In this document: positions 43,534 through 55,680 of the stretch, piece after piece
How positions within the stretch are numbered: the first letter of the stretch is position 1
Layout: each line of letters opens with the position of its first letter
Origin: Culex pipiens pallens
Lineage: Eukaryota; Arthropoda; Insecta; Diptera; Culicidae
NCBI RefSeq assembly: GCF_016801865.2
Contig: NC_068938.1
Coordinates: 1,922,001 to 1,986,000 of the forward strand
DNA length: 64,000 nucleotides
Direction: 5' to 3'
Program-made: the position numbers and the translations under genes
The notes under the pieces: model-generated
Told to the model about the DNA's origin: nothing
Seen by the model: the letters and a program-made list of their open reading frames with translations, nothing else
The model's database searches: none

Positions 43534-46500
43534 ATGTTCTTCCGTCGAGTGTTTGCCAAGAATGGCAATTCATCAACCAGCGGCGAGGGGTCCTCGAGTA
43601 CTTCAAACTCGTCGAACAACAACGTCAGCGCTTCTCCCGCACGGTATCGACGGGTTCTGAACGTGGAAGACAACCACAGAGTGCTATCAGTACTTCAGCT
43701 GACACCCCTTTGGGAGTACATCATCCGGAACAACGAACTCCCGGTCGGGCTGAACATGAACGAGCTGTTCCGGGAGTTTCTGGAGCGACTGCACGACCCG
43801 GAGTACCAGGTCCGGCAGCATTCGCTCCGGGTGTTGATCGACGTGTTGATTGTGCTCCGTGATGAATCTGACGTGTACTTTGCCCCGTTGTTGCCACCGA
43901 TCATCGACAACCTTGGCCATCCGTCGCCGGCCGTCCGGAAGGGAGCTCTGGACGTGCTGAAGGTGTACATTGCTCAAACGAAGATGCCCGAAACGGTCAT
44001 GCTGGAGATCATGAACTACGGGATGGATCGTAATCCGAAGGATCCTCTCAGTACTCGATACATCGTCGGCGTTATGCTTGCACTGCCCTCGCTCATCCAA
44101 CCGGCTATCCTTACGGCAAAACGCGTCTTCATATTGCGAGCCGTCATCAACGCCCTAGGTGGTAAAATGGTTCAGATAACGTACCAGGAAATCGCCCTGA
44201 AGATCTTACTCAAAATCAAAAACTCCATCGGATCCCGGGAATTCTACGAATGCATCTCCGTTTCGTACCGAAGAGATTTCGACCTCTTGTGCAACGTGTA
44301 CGGCCTGCCAAATCCACTCAAGAGTCCGCGACGAGAAACGGTCATAAACCTCACCCCACCGGGTTCAGAGGTTCCCGTGCGTAAATCCTGGAAGCCACAC
44401 GTACCCCAAGTTCCTACCACGGAGATGCAGCAACTGATGCAACCGCTATCGCCGAAAGCTCAACGGTGGAAATCGGGCAGCTACAACGACATCTCTCGCG
44501 GAGAATACTACGATCACGAAAGCAAGTCCCGCTTCCGAGCTTCCGACGATCGGCTCAACCACAATCCGTACGCCATCAGCAAACTTCCTGCACACGGGAG
44601 TTCGGTGGTGCGACGCGTGAGTATGGAAAACATCGACAAGATCGAAGAGTCGAAAGTGATACTGGAAACGGAGATCAAGATCAACAAGGAGGCAGTTACC
44701 ATGCGAATCTTGGAAGCGGAAAATTCTCAATCAATCAGTGAAGAAAGTGACGAAGACAACTGCAAACGGTACGGTATAGTGCGAGTGTTGACGGACAGTG
44801 AAATTGACGAGGGTGGGACTTCAAAGACTGTCGCATCTTCTAGTATGATGCAGGACCAGTCTTCGGACGAATACGTGAGAAGAACTCCCCGGAGAGTGAG
44901 ATTTGGTGGTGAAATAGTGAAAATGAGGACACCTGATAGTGATACGCTGGACCACAGTGATCAAGATGGATTAACGATTTCGCAGTCTTCAAGTTCTAGT
45001 GTGCTTACTAATGTGAACCATCCTACGACGAGGTCTTCCGATCGATCCTCACCCATACGATCAGCTCTCAAATCTTCAGTATCTTCTACCGATCGATCAA
45101 GTTCCTCTATGCGTAGGCAGTATTCCCAGTCGGCGGACACTGAACGCTCGTCTCCACCCATCAGCAGTGACTACATCAACAACAACAACAACCACCGACC
45201 AATGTCAGCAAAGCCAAGCAGCAGCTACATGAGTTCGGACGAAACTCCCCATCCACGGCAGGCAGCTTTCGCCAGACGAAGAAGTGTTACCTTCGACGAA
45301 GACGATATGCGCACGTCTACCTTGACCGTAACTACGCTGGATCAATCCCCAACACCGTCTCCTTCACCCGAACCGCCAGAACCACCGGAACCACCCAAAG
45401 AACGTCCAAAGTCATCCCGACCGAAGTCGGGACGAGCACCTAAAGCTACCTTGGAAGACGATGAGCAGCCTGAATCGCCACCACCCAAAGCGGAGCCGGA
45501 GCAAAAAGTTCCCGAAACCCCGGATACTCAAAGTCATCCGGAACCACCGGAAACAAACCATTTGCTGGCGGAGAAAATCGAAGAAGTGAAGCAAGCGATT
45601 CAGGGGATCGAGGAAAAGATCAACAACGTAGTTCGACAAACCGTCGAAGCGGTTACCGCTGAACTGCCGAGCAGTCCGTCAAAGCTGGTGAAGGCCGACT
45701 CTGCGGATGCTGCGGTACCCGCGAGTACGCCCAAATTGCAACACAATCTATCGCTGGAAGTGCTGCTTAAAACCAGCACCGATACCAAGGAGAACAAGGA
45801 TGGTGGTCCGGAAGATCCGAAAGATTACACCAAGGAACTCAACATTGACATCCCAAAAGAGGAAAAGCTGAACAACGAAGTTCCACCGCAACCAGCGATC
45901 GAGAGGACGTCAAAAATACCAAAGATGATCAAAACGGGCATTCCCAAGCTCAACACGATGCCATCGCCAACCAGGACTAAAAATACCACAAAATTCGACG
46001 GAGGTTCCCAACCAGCCAGCGCCACCATGTCCCCAAACAAAATGCTTACGGTCCACGATCGAGGTCGATCGCGGCGGCGAAGTCGGTCGGCTACGAGCCT
46101 GCTACTGCAGCGCAGCATCTACAAGAGTCCGTCCGCGCTGAGTCCGGTTCCGCACAGTGGTATAGAAATGATACACAACCTGCTGCGAAGTCCGGCCACT
46201 TCCCCGAACAGGGAAAGGCGAAAGAACTCAACTCAAGAAGCCAACGACAACAACAACAACAGCATCGAAATGAACAACTTGAACGGCACGAAAGATAAGT
46301 GCTTCAACGTGAACGAGGACGACATCTACGACGTCTTTGGGAAGACCATAGCCACGCAAACGTCTACGGAGGAGATTGAGGTGGGAAGATCGTTGGGATC
46401 GCGATCGGGTACGGACATCGAGATTCCCAGCATCGTCAACGTTCTGCCCACCGATTCGAGCACGGATGCGGAAAATAACTTCAAACCTCAGAGCAGACCT

Positions 46501-46605
46501 ATCTCACGAGCCAGTTCCCCGAAGTTCATCGAAGCGAGAATCGTCAACTCCTGGGAAGACCTGGGCATCGTCGATCAAGTTGCTCTCGTTCAGCTCAAAA
46601 GTGGA
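43534..46605 (+). CDS. TOG gene exon 1: N-terminal TOG domain and disordered linker
   Basis: The start is the ATG at 43534 (context GCAAAAATG, protein MFFRRVFAKNG). The open frame extends back to a TTG at 43450 but has no earlier in-frame ATG. TOG-like helices run from about 43675 to 44325 (WEYIIRNNELP, YQVRQHSLRVLIDVLIVL, SPAVRKGALDVLKVYI). The linker includes PEPPEPPEPPKERPKSSRPK and a basic RGRSRRRSRS patch near 46063. It ends AAA AGT GGA before GTAAGT, phase 0; reading on past it gives 21 codons to a stop at 46668. Confidence 0.85.
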
Positions 46606-49600
46606 GTAAGTTGTAATTACAGCCATCGATTTTCTCCTCGCTGGTGTGTGGTCTACTGCCCTAAGTAATTTAATTTCGTTCCCCAAGTTGCTTTCGTTTG
46701 TCGCACCTTGCTGGGGCAAAAAATTGAGGCAAAAATCTAGTTCAGCCTAGTAAATAAACTGGCGGCGGTGGACCGAGCATGCAACAAACTCAACGACCCC
46801 GTTTTCTTAACTCAGATTCTAGACACATACACTCTCGCTCACTCATAACCATCACCCTCGACTCCGTCGAGGACCGGAATGAGCGGTCTGAAATCAACAG
46901 AATCTCGATTTTTTCTTTTCCCTCACAAGACCTACATACCGAGCCAAGCAAAGGGGTTCTACATAGAGCAAAAAGTAGGAAAACGGCTCGTGAAAATCAA
47001 GTGCAACACGCGATTAATAAGCACATAAGAACTGCCCCTCCCTCCCCCATCTCGATAGCCTAGGTCCGACGACTTTCACTCTGACTCTGACCAAATGAGG
47101 AACGGAACTCGGATGCCGAATAAGAAGGTGTAGGTTATGTGCTACTATTCTCACCCCCACGACCGACGACATGACGTTGGTTGCGAGTCACCTTCGCAGA
47201 GTTCTTTCACTCCGCAACTAGGACGCGACTTGGACTGACGAATGACAGCAAATTAGTTTCGGGGAAAAAATGCTGTAAATTAGAGTCTTCTTTTGTGCCA
47301 TATAAATTCACCAATATCGTCCAAACATTGCTCGTTAGTGGTCCGAAAATTGCGCCGCTATCATCTTTGACCATCAGCTTCAAATTACTTCAAAGTTGAA
47401 CGTCCTTATTTAGCATTCCAAGGCAAATACGACGTGCTGGGGTATCGTGCAAAGTAAGAGGTTTTGTCAAAATGCTTTACACCTGCATAATGGTGTAAAT
47501 TTTTGGCAGAGCTGAGGCGATATCAAAGAGTTACGGGTAGCATTTACATTCAAATTACAGTCGCTGGTGGTCCTCTTACTATTTTGAAGAAAAGAAAGGG
47601 TTGCATGCTATAAAGTATTCTGCGATAGTTTGAATGACATAGAACTTTAAACCGTTTCGAGTGATTTTAAGCAGCTGAGTAATTACCTAGAATTTCGCAT
47701 TTTTTTTTTTTGTTTGAGATGGATTTTATAAAATTTGCATAAAATAAACGTATTTTGTATATTGTGTACAGGAAAATTACTGAAAAGGTTAGCAGTATTT
47801 CAAAATACAAAATATAACCCCTTGACACAGAATATTCATTACAAAAAAAATCACGAGTTTTTATTTTGGGAAATATTCTTCAATTTTCGATAGCTAAATT
47901 GAAAATTCAGCTAGCTTTGTTTCACAGCTGAAATTTTGGAAATTTAATTTGCTAAAATATCAAAGCAATAAATTCATCAAAAGTTCAATCATTAAAATAA
48001 GTGAAATAAAATTGTGTTTGTTGTAATGGTTCTCAGAAAATGTGAAATTTGAGTATTTCAAATTTTTTAAGATTTGTTACTGATAATGATTGCAAAATGC
48101 CTAACTAATTTTCTTTCAACATGTATTGTAATCTAACCAAAATTCAATTATAACCTGAATCTTCTACATGAAAAAAATCCCTATTTTTAAGATTACACAG
48201 CATTACACAGTAAAATTCCCAAAATAAACATTTTCGATTTCTTTAAAAAAAAAATTTTGGAAAAAAAATGAATGAGATGTTTTGATGAAAAAACGATCTT
48301 CAGAACCATACGAAAATTACAGAGTTAGGGATGGTAAAAATCTAGTACCGAAGTTATGAAATTATGGTGAAGTTTAAATCATTTTCGAGAAACCCAAAAA
48401 TATTCTCAAACACAATTTAAAAAAATTAAACAATTTTAAGATAAAAAATCAAATTTGCAGTTTAAATTACTTCTTCTTGTACTATGACTTTGATAATGTG
48501 CAGCGTTTCAAGTTATAGAATTAAGGTGACTTTTTTTATATGTGTTTTTTGCAATTTAAAAAAATACTTTAAAAAAAAAGAAATGTTTAGGATGGTGCAA
48601 AATCTGGTACCGCAGTTATGATTTTTTTCGGTAAAAATATTTTAAAATATTGTGAAGAAAGTTTAATAAATAATGTTTAGAAGTAAAACCAAATTTTCAA
48701 AATGACTTTACATGATTTTCTGAAAAAGGGTACCGCTTTCAAGTTATAAGAATATTACGGGATTTTTTTTGATAAAAATGGCAAGTTTTTTTTTTTTTTT
48801 TTTTTTGGGAGGGTGATCCAGCCGCACATCGTTGATGTCGAAACCTCTAAACTGGGCCCTCGTCCTGTCACGTCCGTCAGTAGTCTTGTCGTATATTACA
48901 ACTAGAACCAGATCTGCCAATGAATTAGTGCACTTCGACCAAATAAACACTGACGCTGTATGGATCTGACTCTAGAATAAATGCACAGTTGTGTGTTATT
49001 CAAAAGTCCAAAATGTTCAATTATTCATATAAGTCCAAATATTCATTTGCGGATAACTACCTAACTTGAATTGAATACAAGATTTAAAACCTGTCTGGCT
49101 TCTATTAAAAACAGAAAAAAATAGATTAACAGTTGATATTTTACAAGTCGTGAATGCAAAAAAATGACGACCATTTGATCGTCAGAATTCCAGTAGATCC
49201 TCGATTCGCAACAATGGTCGATACAATCATAATCCGACAACCGTTAGTTCAACAGATCAACGAATTTAGTCCGATATTATTATTAATCATAATGGTTTTT
49301 ATGCTACTTGAATGAAAATCACCGATTCTGATAGAATTACTAAATTCACTATTCCTAATTTTGTCCCTAAATAACTAAATGCAAAGTATAAAAAGTTTAT
49401 ATTTATAGTAAAAATCCTAAATTCTACAAAAACTAAATTTAAAAAAAACCCGCATCCTAACCTGACACCCACATTAAGATAGGGAAAAATCACATATGTA
49501 GCGGTTCATTGTACAAATGTGATATTTCCACTATCGGAGAACCTCCTTGTCTCGATGACAGCTTACCGGCCATCGATTAAGCCCTGAGACTGCGTCAAAG

Positions 49601-52600
49601 TGGGTTCTCGTAGAATGAAGTGGTGTCCATGTGTAAAAATGGAAGCTTCAGCAATATACTGAAAACTTCGATTTTAATTCCAGATCGGATCAATTCATAC
49701 TCCTTGCCAAACAAGCATCAAACCTATGATACTTACCCTGGGCTTTGGGTGATAAAAATGGCAAGTTTTTGGCAATTGAAAAAAAATCTTCACGAAGGAA
49801 AAGCACCCCCACAAAAAATATTTTTGAAAGTCTGAGAAAATTTCCAACAATTTTCTTTTTTAACTATGGTGATCGGACTGCTGGCTGGTTGCTGAAATAC
49901 AGCCTCTTAAAGTTTAAATTTAGACAAATATTTTTCTTGGTTATCTAGCTAGTCCTACCTTTTTTATATATTTTTATCTTAATAAACTTGATACTTAAAC
50001 TTAAAAACGGTGAAGTTTATGAAAAATGTGTAAAGTAATTTCCAAATGCAAATTTGATTTAAATATAGATTATATGAACGTTATACAGTCCAGACTCGAT
50101 TATCCGAAGGCCTCGGAAAAATTTCACTTCGGATAATCGAATCACGAAAAAAAAAAATGTTGTTGTCTAATTTTTGATTGTCGAGCTTAAGTATGACCCC
50201 TAAACTACGTTAAAGTGATTTAGAATTTTTAAATCCAAGATGGCGGTCAAAATGGTGGTGACGAAATATTGAAAAAATGCATTTTATTATTTAATAGGCA
50301 ATCAACTATTCAAATTTGACTAAAATGGGGTCGCAGAACTCAAATTTGATGTTTAAAAATGAAACAAAATGAAAAAAAACGAAAAAAAAATTTTTTTGTT
50401 CATGATTCGATTATCCGAAGTCCCATACAAATCTTCGAATAATCGAACTTCGGATAATCGAACTTCGGATAATCGAAACTTCGGATAATCGAGGCTTCGG
50501 ATAATCGAGTCTGGACTGTATTTGAAATTTTGTTCGACAATGTATTAGTTAATAAAAATCACTCCGGTACCAGATTTTGCACCATCCTAAGCACTAGCAC
50601 AATAGATGCCTTTTACAGTCCCCTTAAATATTTAAAAAAATCAGAAATACATATTTTAGGACATTAACTTTAATTGATAAAAAAACAAAAATTGAAAAAT
50701 CGGGATTTTTTTTTCATGTGCCCAATCTTTTTTAATGTTCTAATCAGAACCTACAACTTTGATGAAGACACCAATTCGATCAGAAAATCACTTCTCAAGA
50801 TACAGATTTTCGAATTTTGACATAGGGAATGCATGGAGTTTCAAATCAAAATATACAAAATTGAAAATCTTAATAAATTGCGAAATTCTAGAGAATTAAT
50901 CATATATAGATCTAGTAGCTTTTCTTTTGAGAAATTATGCAGGGAACAATTTTCTTTAAGCTTGCAACATTATTGAAAATGAGGAAAAATATGTAATGAA
51001 GGTTTTATTTAAAATTGTGTGGTTATTAAATTTGAAAATAACAATTATTTACCAACAAATGACAATTATATGGGAATTTTAATAATTTTTATACAAAAAA
51101 TTATTATGAAAAATGTTTCTAAACCATTCCAGGGATCGAAGCACTAGGAAAAGTTAAATTTGTTCCATTTTAGCTAAACAATAAATTATATTTGATTTAT
51201 TTAGATATTGAATAAAATACAACTGTTTGGGTTAATTTGATGTTGAGATAAAATGTTGCATTTTTACAAATTTTACAAAAAAAACTATTTCAAATTTAAT
51301 ACATTTTTGTAATTCTACGATCTATCCTAGTAATTCAAACTTGGTTAATTGATTATATCTTCAGATAAATAAGACCCTTAAAATAGTCAAATAAAGATTT
51401 CATATACTACTTCAACCAGGCTCAACTTGTCTCGAGAGCTGACCCAAAGAACTTCACCTCAATTTTCCGGCAATAAAAACCGGTAAACAAAATTTCCCCT
51501 CAACAAAAAAAATGAAAAACCGACCCAAAGTGCGTCGTCGATTGCGCGAAAACAAATCTAGAACACAGTCCACAATTCGCCGCCGAAAAAGGTAAAAAAA
51601 AAGTTTAACCCCAAATTGCGTGCGTGACGACAGCCATTACAACACTCACTTCACCTCACCACCTCCCAACAATACTCGATGACTCGTGGCTGTTCTACCT
51701 TTTCTTGGCCGGTTACCTACATCCATCTCATTTTCCCCACAGTACATAGCGAGAGAGAGAGCGCGCGTCCCCCTTTTTTTTGGACTTATCTCGGCAAACA
51801 CTACTAATTAAAACTGATCTACTTAGCACCCTTCTCGAAAAGGAAAAAAACGGACCCAAAACGGACTGGACGACAAGCTACTACTGCTGCTGCTTCTAGA
51901 AGTCGAAAGGAAACGGTGTCAACGCTCTAAATCAAATCTTTTGGTTTGGGTAGGGTAAAAATGTCTATGTTGGACTATTGATTGATTTTTGAATTATTTT
52001 AAAATTTTGTTGGATTTATTCAACTCTGGGAAAAAATAATCAGATTAGTAAAATTCTTAAAGCTTGAACACAATCAATTTATAAAAGGCCGGCAACGAAG
52101 TAATTGAAAAGTTCAATCATCACAAAAAATAAAATTAATAAACCTTCTTAAACTTTCTTAAAGTAAAATAAAAAATAGTCGGAACGAAAAATTACTCGCA
52201 GTACGTAGGATTTGGCCAACCCCAGGTCAACAACAGGTCCAGCTACCCTACTTTCATTCTCCTTTGCTAGCCGCGAAGACATTGCCCTCTGCGGTTTGGC
52301 TCGCGAGGACTTCGATTTTAGGGGCCAAGGAGGGCGCCTGGGTTTTCCCAATCGACAGTCTCGGATTTACCTTTCAGCACGCCGCACGTCGTCGTTTTCG
52401 AGTTTTACGTTCGCCGCGGCACGGAAAACAAACTATCCATTTCAACTGAGAACTTTCCCGACCAAACATCGTCGGTCGCCGGGATTTGCGACGCTCTCCT
52501 TGAACCATGTGTGAAGAGTTATACAGTGTGGAAAACTTTAAACTTGGCCAGGTTATCGTGCGCCACAACTTCCGTTGAAAGGCGGAACTCTCTCTCTCTC

Positions 52601-53995
52601 TATTTGTCTAGGACGAACAAACCGCGAATACATGCAAAATGAGAAATGTAAGCAAAATTAATAGCTTCCGTTGGTGGCCGCGAGTGAAAAATTCAAAACA
52701 CCTTCTCTCTAGGTGTTAATTTATGTCCTGCTCATTTGCTATTCATGTCCGTTGACACAAACTAAGTTGAGAGTGGAAAAGAACCGTCGTTGAACTACAT
52801 CGCCACGTGCATTGTGAAGCTCACCCCAGGAGTTACGTAAGCTCAGCTTCATTCAACCTTCGTGTTCACATTCGCAGGACTGGCGGATACGGTCCCAAGG
52901 TTTCTGCGCCATCGAAGAGTCCCTCCGCTCGACGGACAACCTGGCCAAGGTTCAGCCGTATCTGGAGTCACTGCTGCGAACGCTGCTCTCGTCCGAGCGC
53001 AATGTGGACGTCATCGAGGACAAGGTCCGCATGCTGGTCAACCTGATCTCGCGACTACCGCTGGAGAACCTGGAGGACCGCGTCGCCCAGATCATGACCG
53101 GACTGTGCCGGCAGGGCGGCCCCGGCAGCAACACCGTGGCCAAAGCCCTCATGCAACGACTGCCAACGGCTGCCATCGTGCAGCGACTGCTATCGGACGA
53201 TTTCCTACATGCCAAAAGCTCAAAGGTAAGACCTTGTACGAGAATCTTCTCGAGAAACAGTTAGTCTACAACAAGCCTGAATTTCTCTCCCAAGTTCCGC
53301 GAGAATGCCCTGCAAATGGTTCTGTTTGCACTGATGACATTTCCCAGCACGTACTTTGATGTCCAGGCGCTCATTTCGCGGGCCACCGTGGCTGCGGTGG
53401 ACCGGAAGAAACGGGTTCGACACGTAAGTCCGACCAACTCTAAAGATATCCAACAACCTTCTAACCTCTCTCATCCCCCCCTTTCCAGGGAGCGCTGGAC
53501 GTGCTAGCGGTACTAGGCCAAATCGGCTCGCCCAAGCTGGTCCTGGACGTGGTGTGTTCCGCCGTCGGGCAACGCCCCGACGGGAACCACCTGATAGCGG
53601 CCGTGAAGGCGCGACTCGCCCGCAAGCAGCTTCCCTTCATCGGACCGGACGGCAGCGTCGAGTACGCGCTCAAGGTGCCCTCCTGCCGGACCAGCTCGGT
53701 CATCATGTTCGGCGCGGACGTGGACTGGATCGAAGCCGGCAGCGGGTCCGCCTCGCCGACCTCGACCCGCTCCCGGAACAACTACCCGAGCTTCCAGGTC
53801 GACAGCAGCGGCTCGTTTGACGAGTACAAGAGGTACCTTCAGAAGCATCTCACAAAAAATAACACATCTTAAAAAATCTCAAATCCTTTCAGGAAACCAA
53901 GCTTCCAGGTATTCGACGAGGTGAAGCAACCCATCGAGTCCAGCAAAGTGTACAGCTCCGGCTGGGGGGCCTCCAAGATCCCGGTTAGCCAAACG
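43534..53995 (+). CDS. TOG-domain microtubule regulator (TOGARAM/crescerin-like), incomplete at 3' end
   Basis: Exons 43534-46605, 52878-53225, 53295-53423, 53489-53832 and 53893-53995 join in frame for 1332 codons and continue beyond a GTAAGC donor at 53996. Residues about 48-264 form an alpha-helical HEAT/TOG domain. About 700 residues of low-complexity Ser/Pro/Asn-rich linker follow, with basic patches. A second TOG domain opens DWRIRSQGF and ends near GADVDWIEAGSG. Two SxIP (SKIP) motifs of the EB1-binding kind lie in disordered stretches (residues ~793 and ~1325). TOG arrays bind tubulin; TOGARAM/crescerin proteins act in cilia. The paralogue call is from domain plan and memory, so CLASP or another TOG family remains possible. 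Confidence 0.75.
46606..48770 (+). other. TOG gene intron 1, first part
   Basis: The donor GTAAGT is at 46606. G+C-richer to about 47440, then AT-rich. A block reading GGTGCAAAATCTGGTACCG near 48594 is the reverse of sequence at 50562-50580, a dispersed repeat trace. No exon is supported. Confidence 0.55.
48786..49750 (-). mobile_element. truncated non-LTR retroposon with poly(A) and long target duplication
   Basis: A direct repeat GATAAAAATGGCAAG (extending into T's) lies at 48771-48785 and 49751-49765. A ~21-nt T run at 48786-48806 is the poly(A) tail of a minus-strand insertion. The minus strand just before the tail reads GTGCGGCTGGATCACCCTCCC, like a Jockey/LINE 3' end. Short frames inside have no clear reverse transcriptase motif, so this is probably a 5'-truncated 3' UTR or a SINE-like copy. 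Confidence 0.8.
49766..50083. other. TOG gene intron 1, short unique segment
   Basis: AT-rich and unique; nothing recognised. Confidence 0.6.
50086..50518. mobile_element. pogo-like MITE, copy 2
   Basis: 433 bp with ends CAGTCCAGACTCGATTATCC and its complement, flanked by TA at 50084-50085 and 50519-50520. The right end holds several near-tandem copies of TTCGGATAATCGA (50440-50508), possible transposase binding sites. It is shorter than the copy at 12261-13137 and inverted relative to it, with no coding capacity. Confidence 0.88.
50555..50850 (-). repeat. dispersed diverged repeat
   Basis: Shares GGTACCAGATTTTGCACC and the block AGAAAATCACTTCTCAAGAT, in inverse orientation, with sequences near 25910, 48594, 16895 and 54500-54830. 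No ends are visible. Confidence 0.45.
50851..52877 (+). other. TOG gene intron 1, last part
   Basis: AT-rich to about 51410, then G+C-richer with a GAGAGAGAGAG tract at 51751-51761 and a CT repeat near 52588. Frames at 52148-52514 lack domains. It ends in TTCGCAG at 52871-52877. Confidence 0.55.
52878..53225 (+). CDS. TOG gene exon 2: start of second TOG domain
   Basis: 116 codons in phase 0 with both neighbours. It opens DWRIRSQGFCAIEESLRS; Trp followed by basic residues is characteristic of the first TOG helix pair. HEAT-like helices follow (NVDVIEDKVRMLVNLISRL). The donor is GTAAGA. Confidence 0.85.
53295..53423 (+). CDS. TOG gene exon 3
   Basis: 43 codons (FRENALQMVLFALMTFPSTY...) continuing the HEAT-type helices. 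A 69-bp intron precedes it and GTAAGT follows. Phase 0 on both sides. Confidence 0.85.
53489..53832 (+). CDS. TOG gene exon 4: end of second TOG domain
   Basis: Opens GALDVLAVLGQIGSPKLVLD, followed by further helices and VIMFGADVDWIEAGSGSAS. It ends AAG AG before GTACCT (a weak donor), phase 2. Reading through instead reaches a stop at 53870-53872, so intron retention would truncate the protein. Confidence 0.8.
53893..53995 (+). CDS. TOG gene exon 5: linker with SKIP motif
   Basis: After CCTTTCAG it reads (R)KPSFQVFDEVKQPIESSKVY, then GWGASKIPVSQT, ending before GTAAGC in phase 0. SKIP in a Ser/Pro context fits an EB1-binding SxIP motif. Confidence 0.75.
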
Positions 53996-55281
53996 GTAAG
54001 CAGGATGGTTCCAATATTTCACACTTTCTCCGTGGGCTAGGAGATGCTGGAACACGATAAACGGCGCAATTAAATGTTCGTAAATGAATTATTCATAGAA
54101 GAAAAAAATGCCGCCGACGGTAATAATTATGCAGTATATGACGAAGCTGTTGTTGTTTTGTTCTAGTGGTACAGATTTTTGGGAGGGCTACGAACTCTAG
54201 GGAGAGGAAAAATCGAGTCAGCGATTTATGACATTTTTTCGACCGTTAACGATAACAATCTTGTATTTGATTATTATTATGATTAAGATGTCTGATGAAT
54301 CTCAACATTCAGTGCTTTTGAAGAGCCTATCACTATTTTTCATGAGTATTCGAGTATTTTTTTCTATTATTTTTTTATAACAGTTTTTTCCAAACATTAT
54401 GAAGTTATTTTTATTTTGACTTAATTGGATTAATGTTTGAGTAATTTTCGAGGATATCGCATTTTTTCAAGATTTTAATTTTAATTTTATGATTGGGATA
54501 AATCTTTGTCCATGCATTCTCTATGTCAAAATAAGATATTTTACATCATTAGTTTATTCATACAATGCTTTATACAATCTTGCAGTTTGTTCATACAAAG
54601 TGGGCACGTGAATGTTCGAAAACCTGTATTCAGATCGATTTATAGCCTTCGACAAAGTTGTAGATTATGAGCAGGACTTTTGTAAAAAAAATGGGTACAC
54701 GGAGAAAAATCCCGATTTTTTATGACTTTTTATTACTTCTTTTCAATTTTTGTATTTTTTTTTTTGTCATAATTTAGGCCTCCTGTAAAGACATCTTTTG
54801 TGCTAGGGTAGAGGTAAAAATGGTATATGATTTTTTGAAAAAAAAATGGTTTTGGATAAAATTTCGTCGAACACAAATTTTAAGAAATCATTTTTAGATG
54901 AAAAATCAAATTTTCAGCAGTGGTCCAGATCGTGAAATCAAGCGGAAAATGGATTTTCCTCAAAAAAATTTGGAGTTTTGGAGCTTTGGTGCCTTGAGAA
55001 GAGTTGTTGCAAATGGAAGGAGGCAACTATTGGTTTGGTTGAAAATTAGGGTGATTCACGTTTAGTGTAATTTTGAAAATCTAACTTTTCAGGAATATTG
55101 TTAAGAATTTTAATGTCTTCTAGACAGTTATTGGGCTAAGCATAATTCTCGAATACACCAACATTTTATCTCGCAATCTACGCCTACTATGCCCTTATTT
55201 AGAGAAAACAGAAGCAGATCTTGCATTCGAAAGGAGAGATCTAGCCATATAAATGCTGAAAAAACTCAGGAGTCGAGTTCT
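53996..55281 (+). other. TOG gene intron 5, first part
   Basis: AT-rich. About 54480-54860 belongs to the dispersed repeat family seen at 16735 and 50555 (TCTATGTCAAAA, CATCATTAGTTT, GACATCTTTTGTGCTAG). No exon recognised. Confidence 0.55.
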
Positions 55282-55680
55282 CCCGTATAGGCCTGGGTGA
55301 AATTGGAATCACTAAAATGGCCATAACTCAGCGAAAACTCAACCAATTTGCATACTTCTTTATTAGTTGGACTCGTTAGAATGTCTATTTTCCGAAAATG
55401 ACCGGCAGAACCCGGAAATGTTCCGGTGGCCGGAGATATTCCGGTGGGTCACTGGGTCAAACAGGGTCAAAAATGGCCATTTTTGGGTCCCGCACTATTT
55501 TGTTAATAGAAATCTTGGAAAAAAACACATTTTTTCATGTTACGATCTTTGTTCTACCAACAGACAATACTGACCATTGATTTTGCACCACCGGGGATAT
55601 TCCGGATTGAGCGGGCAGGTTCCCTACCCCGAGTGAACCGGTCAAGGGACGGTCAGAAATAAAACTATTTCTATCATGGC
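55282..55680 (+). repeat. outer inverted-repeat arm, left
   Basis: Matches 61505-61906 in reverse complement with few differences. It is rich in CCGGTGG / CCGGAGA-type motifs (GTGGCCGGAGATATTCCGGT). An open 68-codon frame appears in both arms only because the arms are copies. Confidence 0.9.

Noticed and set aside
53833..53872. Exon 4 of the TOG gene reading through to a stop at 53870-53872
   Set aside because: Splicing at AG/GTACCT to the acceptor at 53892 keeps the frame and adds coding-like sequence; read-through gives only a short unrelated tail. It could be a retained-intron isoform.
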